Source: Acidobacteriota bacterium
GTDB lineage: Bacteria > Acidobacteriota > Holophagae > Holophagales > Holophagaceae
Length of the DNA stretch: 6,780 nucleotides
Assembly (NCBI GenBank): GCA_021778785.1
Contig: JAJYBX010000104.1
Location: 1 to 6,780 of the forward strand
Direction: 5' to 3'
Both the position numbers and the translations under genes were made by a program. Every line of letters starts with the position of its first letter. Position 1 is the first letter of the stretch. Under the pieces are notes generated by a model. It did not search any database and was not told where the DNA came from. It was given only the letters and a program-made list of their open reading frames with translations. Positions 6,039 through 6,780 of the stretch are shown piece after piece.

Positions 6039-6062
6039 GGGCCCGCATCCGCGGGCCCTTTT
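6039..6062 (+). terminator. Rho-independent terminator of the HpaA-like gene
   Basis: A perfect 8-bp stem GGGCCCGC (6039-6046), loop ATCC, GCGGGCCC (6051-6058) is followed by TTTT. It lies 24 nt after the TAA at 6014 and immediately before the end of the convergent dsbD-like gene. On the minus strand the hairpin is followed by CTATACTTATT, so it might also stop transcription from the right, less efficiently. Confidence 0.85.
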
Positions 6063-6780
6063 CATTTCCCTTCCAGCCAGGCCAGCATGGCGGGCGGCCT
6101 CTGGAAACCGAGGCTGCGGCGGACTTCGCGGCCCTCGGCGTCGAGCAGCAACACGGTGGGATAGCTCTGGATTTTCAACTTCGTCGCGAGGTCGGGCCGC
6201 ACCTTGTCCGTGTCGATGCGCACGGCCACGGCGTGCTGGCGGATCCAGGCCTGCACGGCCGGATCGGGCCAGGTCTTCTCGTCCAGCTCCTTGCACTGCG
6301 CGCACCACTGGGCGTAGGTGTCCACCAGCACCAGCTTCTGCTCCGCCTTGGCCTTCGCCAGGGCCCCCTCGTAGTCATTCTCCAGCCAGGAACCGGCCGC
6401 GGGCGCAGGCGCGGCAACCGTGCCGCCCTGCGGGAGCAGGTGCACGTCGAGCCCCGCCTCCACGGCCTTCACGCCCAGCAGCAGGCCGAGCACGAGGAAC
6501 AACAGGCCCACCGCGCGGCGCAGCGAAGGCACCAGGCCCTCCACGGCTTCGAAGGCGCCGAACACACCCGCGCCCACCAGCAGCACCCCGGACCACATGG
6601 CGGCGTTGGCCCACTCGGGCACCAGCAGGCGCACGTTCCAGGCCGCGAAGCCCAGCACGACGAGGCCCATGCCCTGCTTGAGGCGGGTCAGCCAGTCGCC
6701 GCTGCGGGGCAGGCCCGCGCTGAAGGTGCCCACCGCCAGGAAGAGCACGCCCATGCCCAGGGAGAACACGAAGAGCTGGG
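6062..6780 (-). CDS. dsbD: DsbD-type thiol:disulfide interchange protein, C-terminal part (5' end beyond window)
   Basis: The frame is open through the right edge (QLFVFSLGMGVLFLAVGTF at the boundary), so the start lies outside; 238 residues are visible. Four hydrophobic helices lie at about residues 2-19, 37-53, 60-79 and 89-105, the last part of the DsbD/CcdA-like transmembrane electron carrier. A periplasmic thioredoxin-like domain follows (about 128-238): VLVDTYAQW-C159-A-Q-C162-KELDEKTW, then a YPTVLLLD cis-Pro loop. This layout and the CxxC-KE-x-x-x-x-T spacing match the E. coli DsbD gamma domain (CVACKEFEKYTF). DsbD moves electrons from cytoplasmic thioredoxin to periplasmic reductases such as DsbC, CcmG and TlpA. 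The gene converges on the HpaA-like gene and sits near three thioredoxin-fold genes. The N-terminal alpha domain cannot be assessed. A ScsB-like homologue is the alternative. Confidence 0.9.
   Translation of the reverse strand, partial: QLFVFSLGMGVLFLAVGTFSAGLPRSGDWLTRLKQGMGLVVLGFAAWNVRLLVPEWANAAMWSGVLLVGAGVFGAFEAVEGLVPSLRRAVGLLFLVLGLLLGVKAVEAGLDVHLLPQGGTVAAPAPAAGSWLENDYEGALAKAKAEQKLVLVDTYAQWCAQCKELDEKTWPDPAVQAWIRQHAVAVRIDTDKVRPDLATKLKIQSYPTVLLLDAEGREVRRSLGFQRPPAMLAWLEGK

Overview
The window is GC-rich (clearly above 65% in most lines) with densely packed genes. The exception is an AT-richer island at about 4935-6035. The set of exported thioredoxin-fold proteins, a TonB-type transducer and a DsbD points to a diderm bacterium. 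Codon use and gene content would fit an Acidobacteriota/Holophagae-type genome, but this is an impression, because no rRNA or other lineage marker is present.

Layout. Bases 3-1112 (+) hold the 3' part of an endonuclease III gene that continues in frame into a cobalamin-type helical-backbone metal receptor domain, so it reads as a DNA-repair/ligand-binding fusion. It converges on a TonB-family gene (1109-1981, -), and the two stop codons share one CTAG. A divergent intergenic region (1982-2165) follows. Three exported thioredoxin-fold genes then run on the + strand: two tandem paralogues (2166-2966 and 3044-3820) whose active site is CxxS rather than CxxC, and a TlpA-type protein with a true CPPC site (3885-4931). 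Next come an AT-rich leader (4932-5159) and a lipoprotein gene of markedly lower GC (5160-6014) that resembles the Helicobacter HpaA family. A strong hairpin terminator (6039-6062) closes it. The 3' part of a DsbD-type thiol:disulfide interchange protein (6062-6780, -) converges from the right edge.

How the genes may work together. DsbD carries electrons across the inner membrane to periplasmic thioredoxin-fold proteins. TlpA-type proteins are typical recipients. The two CxxS paralogues could be clients or specialised monothiol isomerase/reductase-like proteins of the same pathway; this is inference from proximity and motif chemistry. The HpaA-like gene looks like a later arrival between tlpA and dsbD. 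The most unusual items are the CxxS pair with its conserved second cysteine, the nth-receptor fusion, and the HpaA-like gene in a high-GC background.
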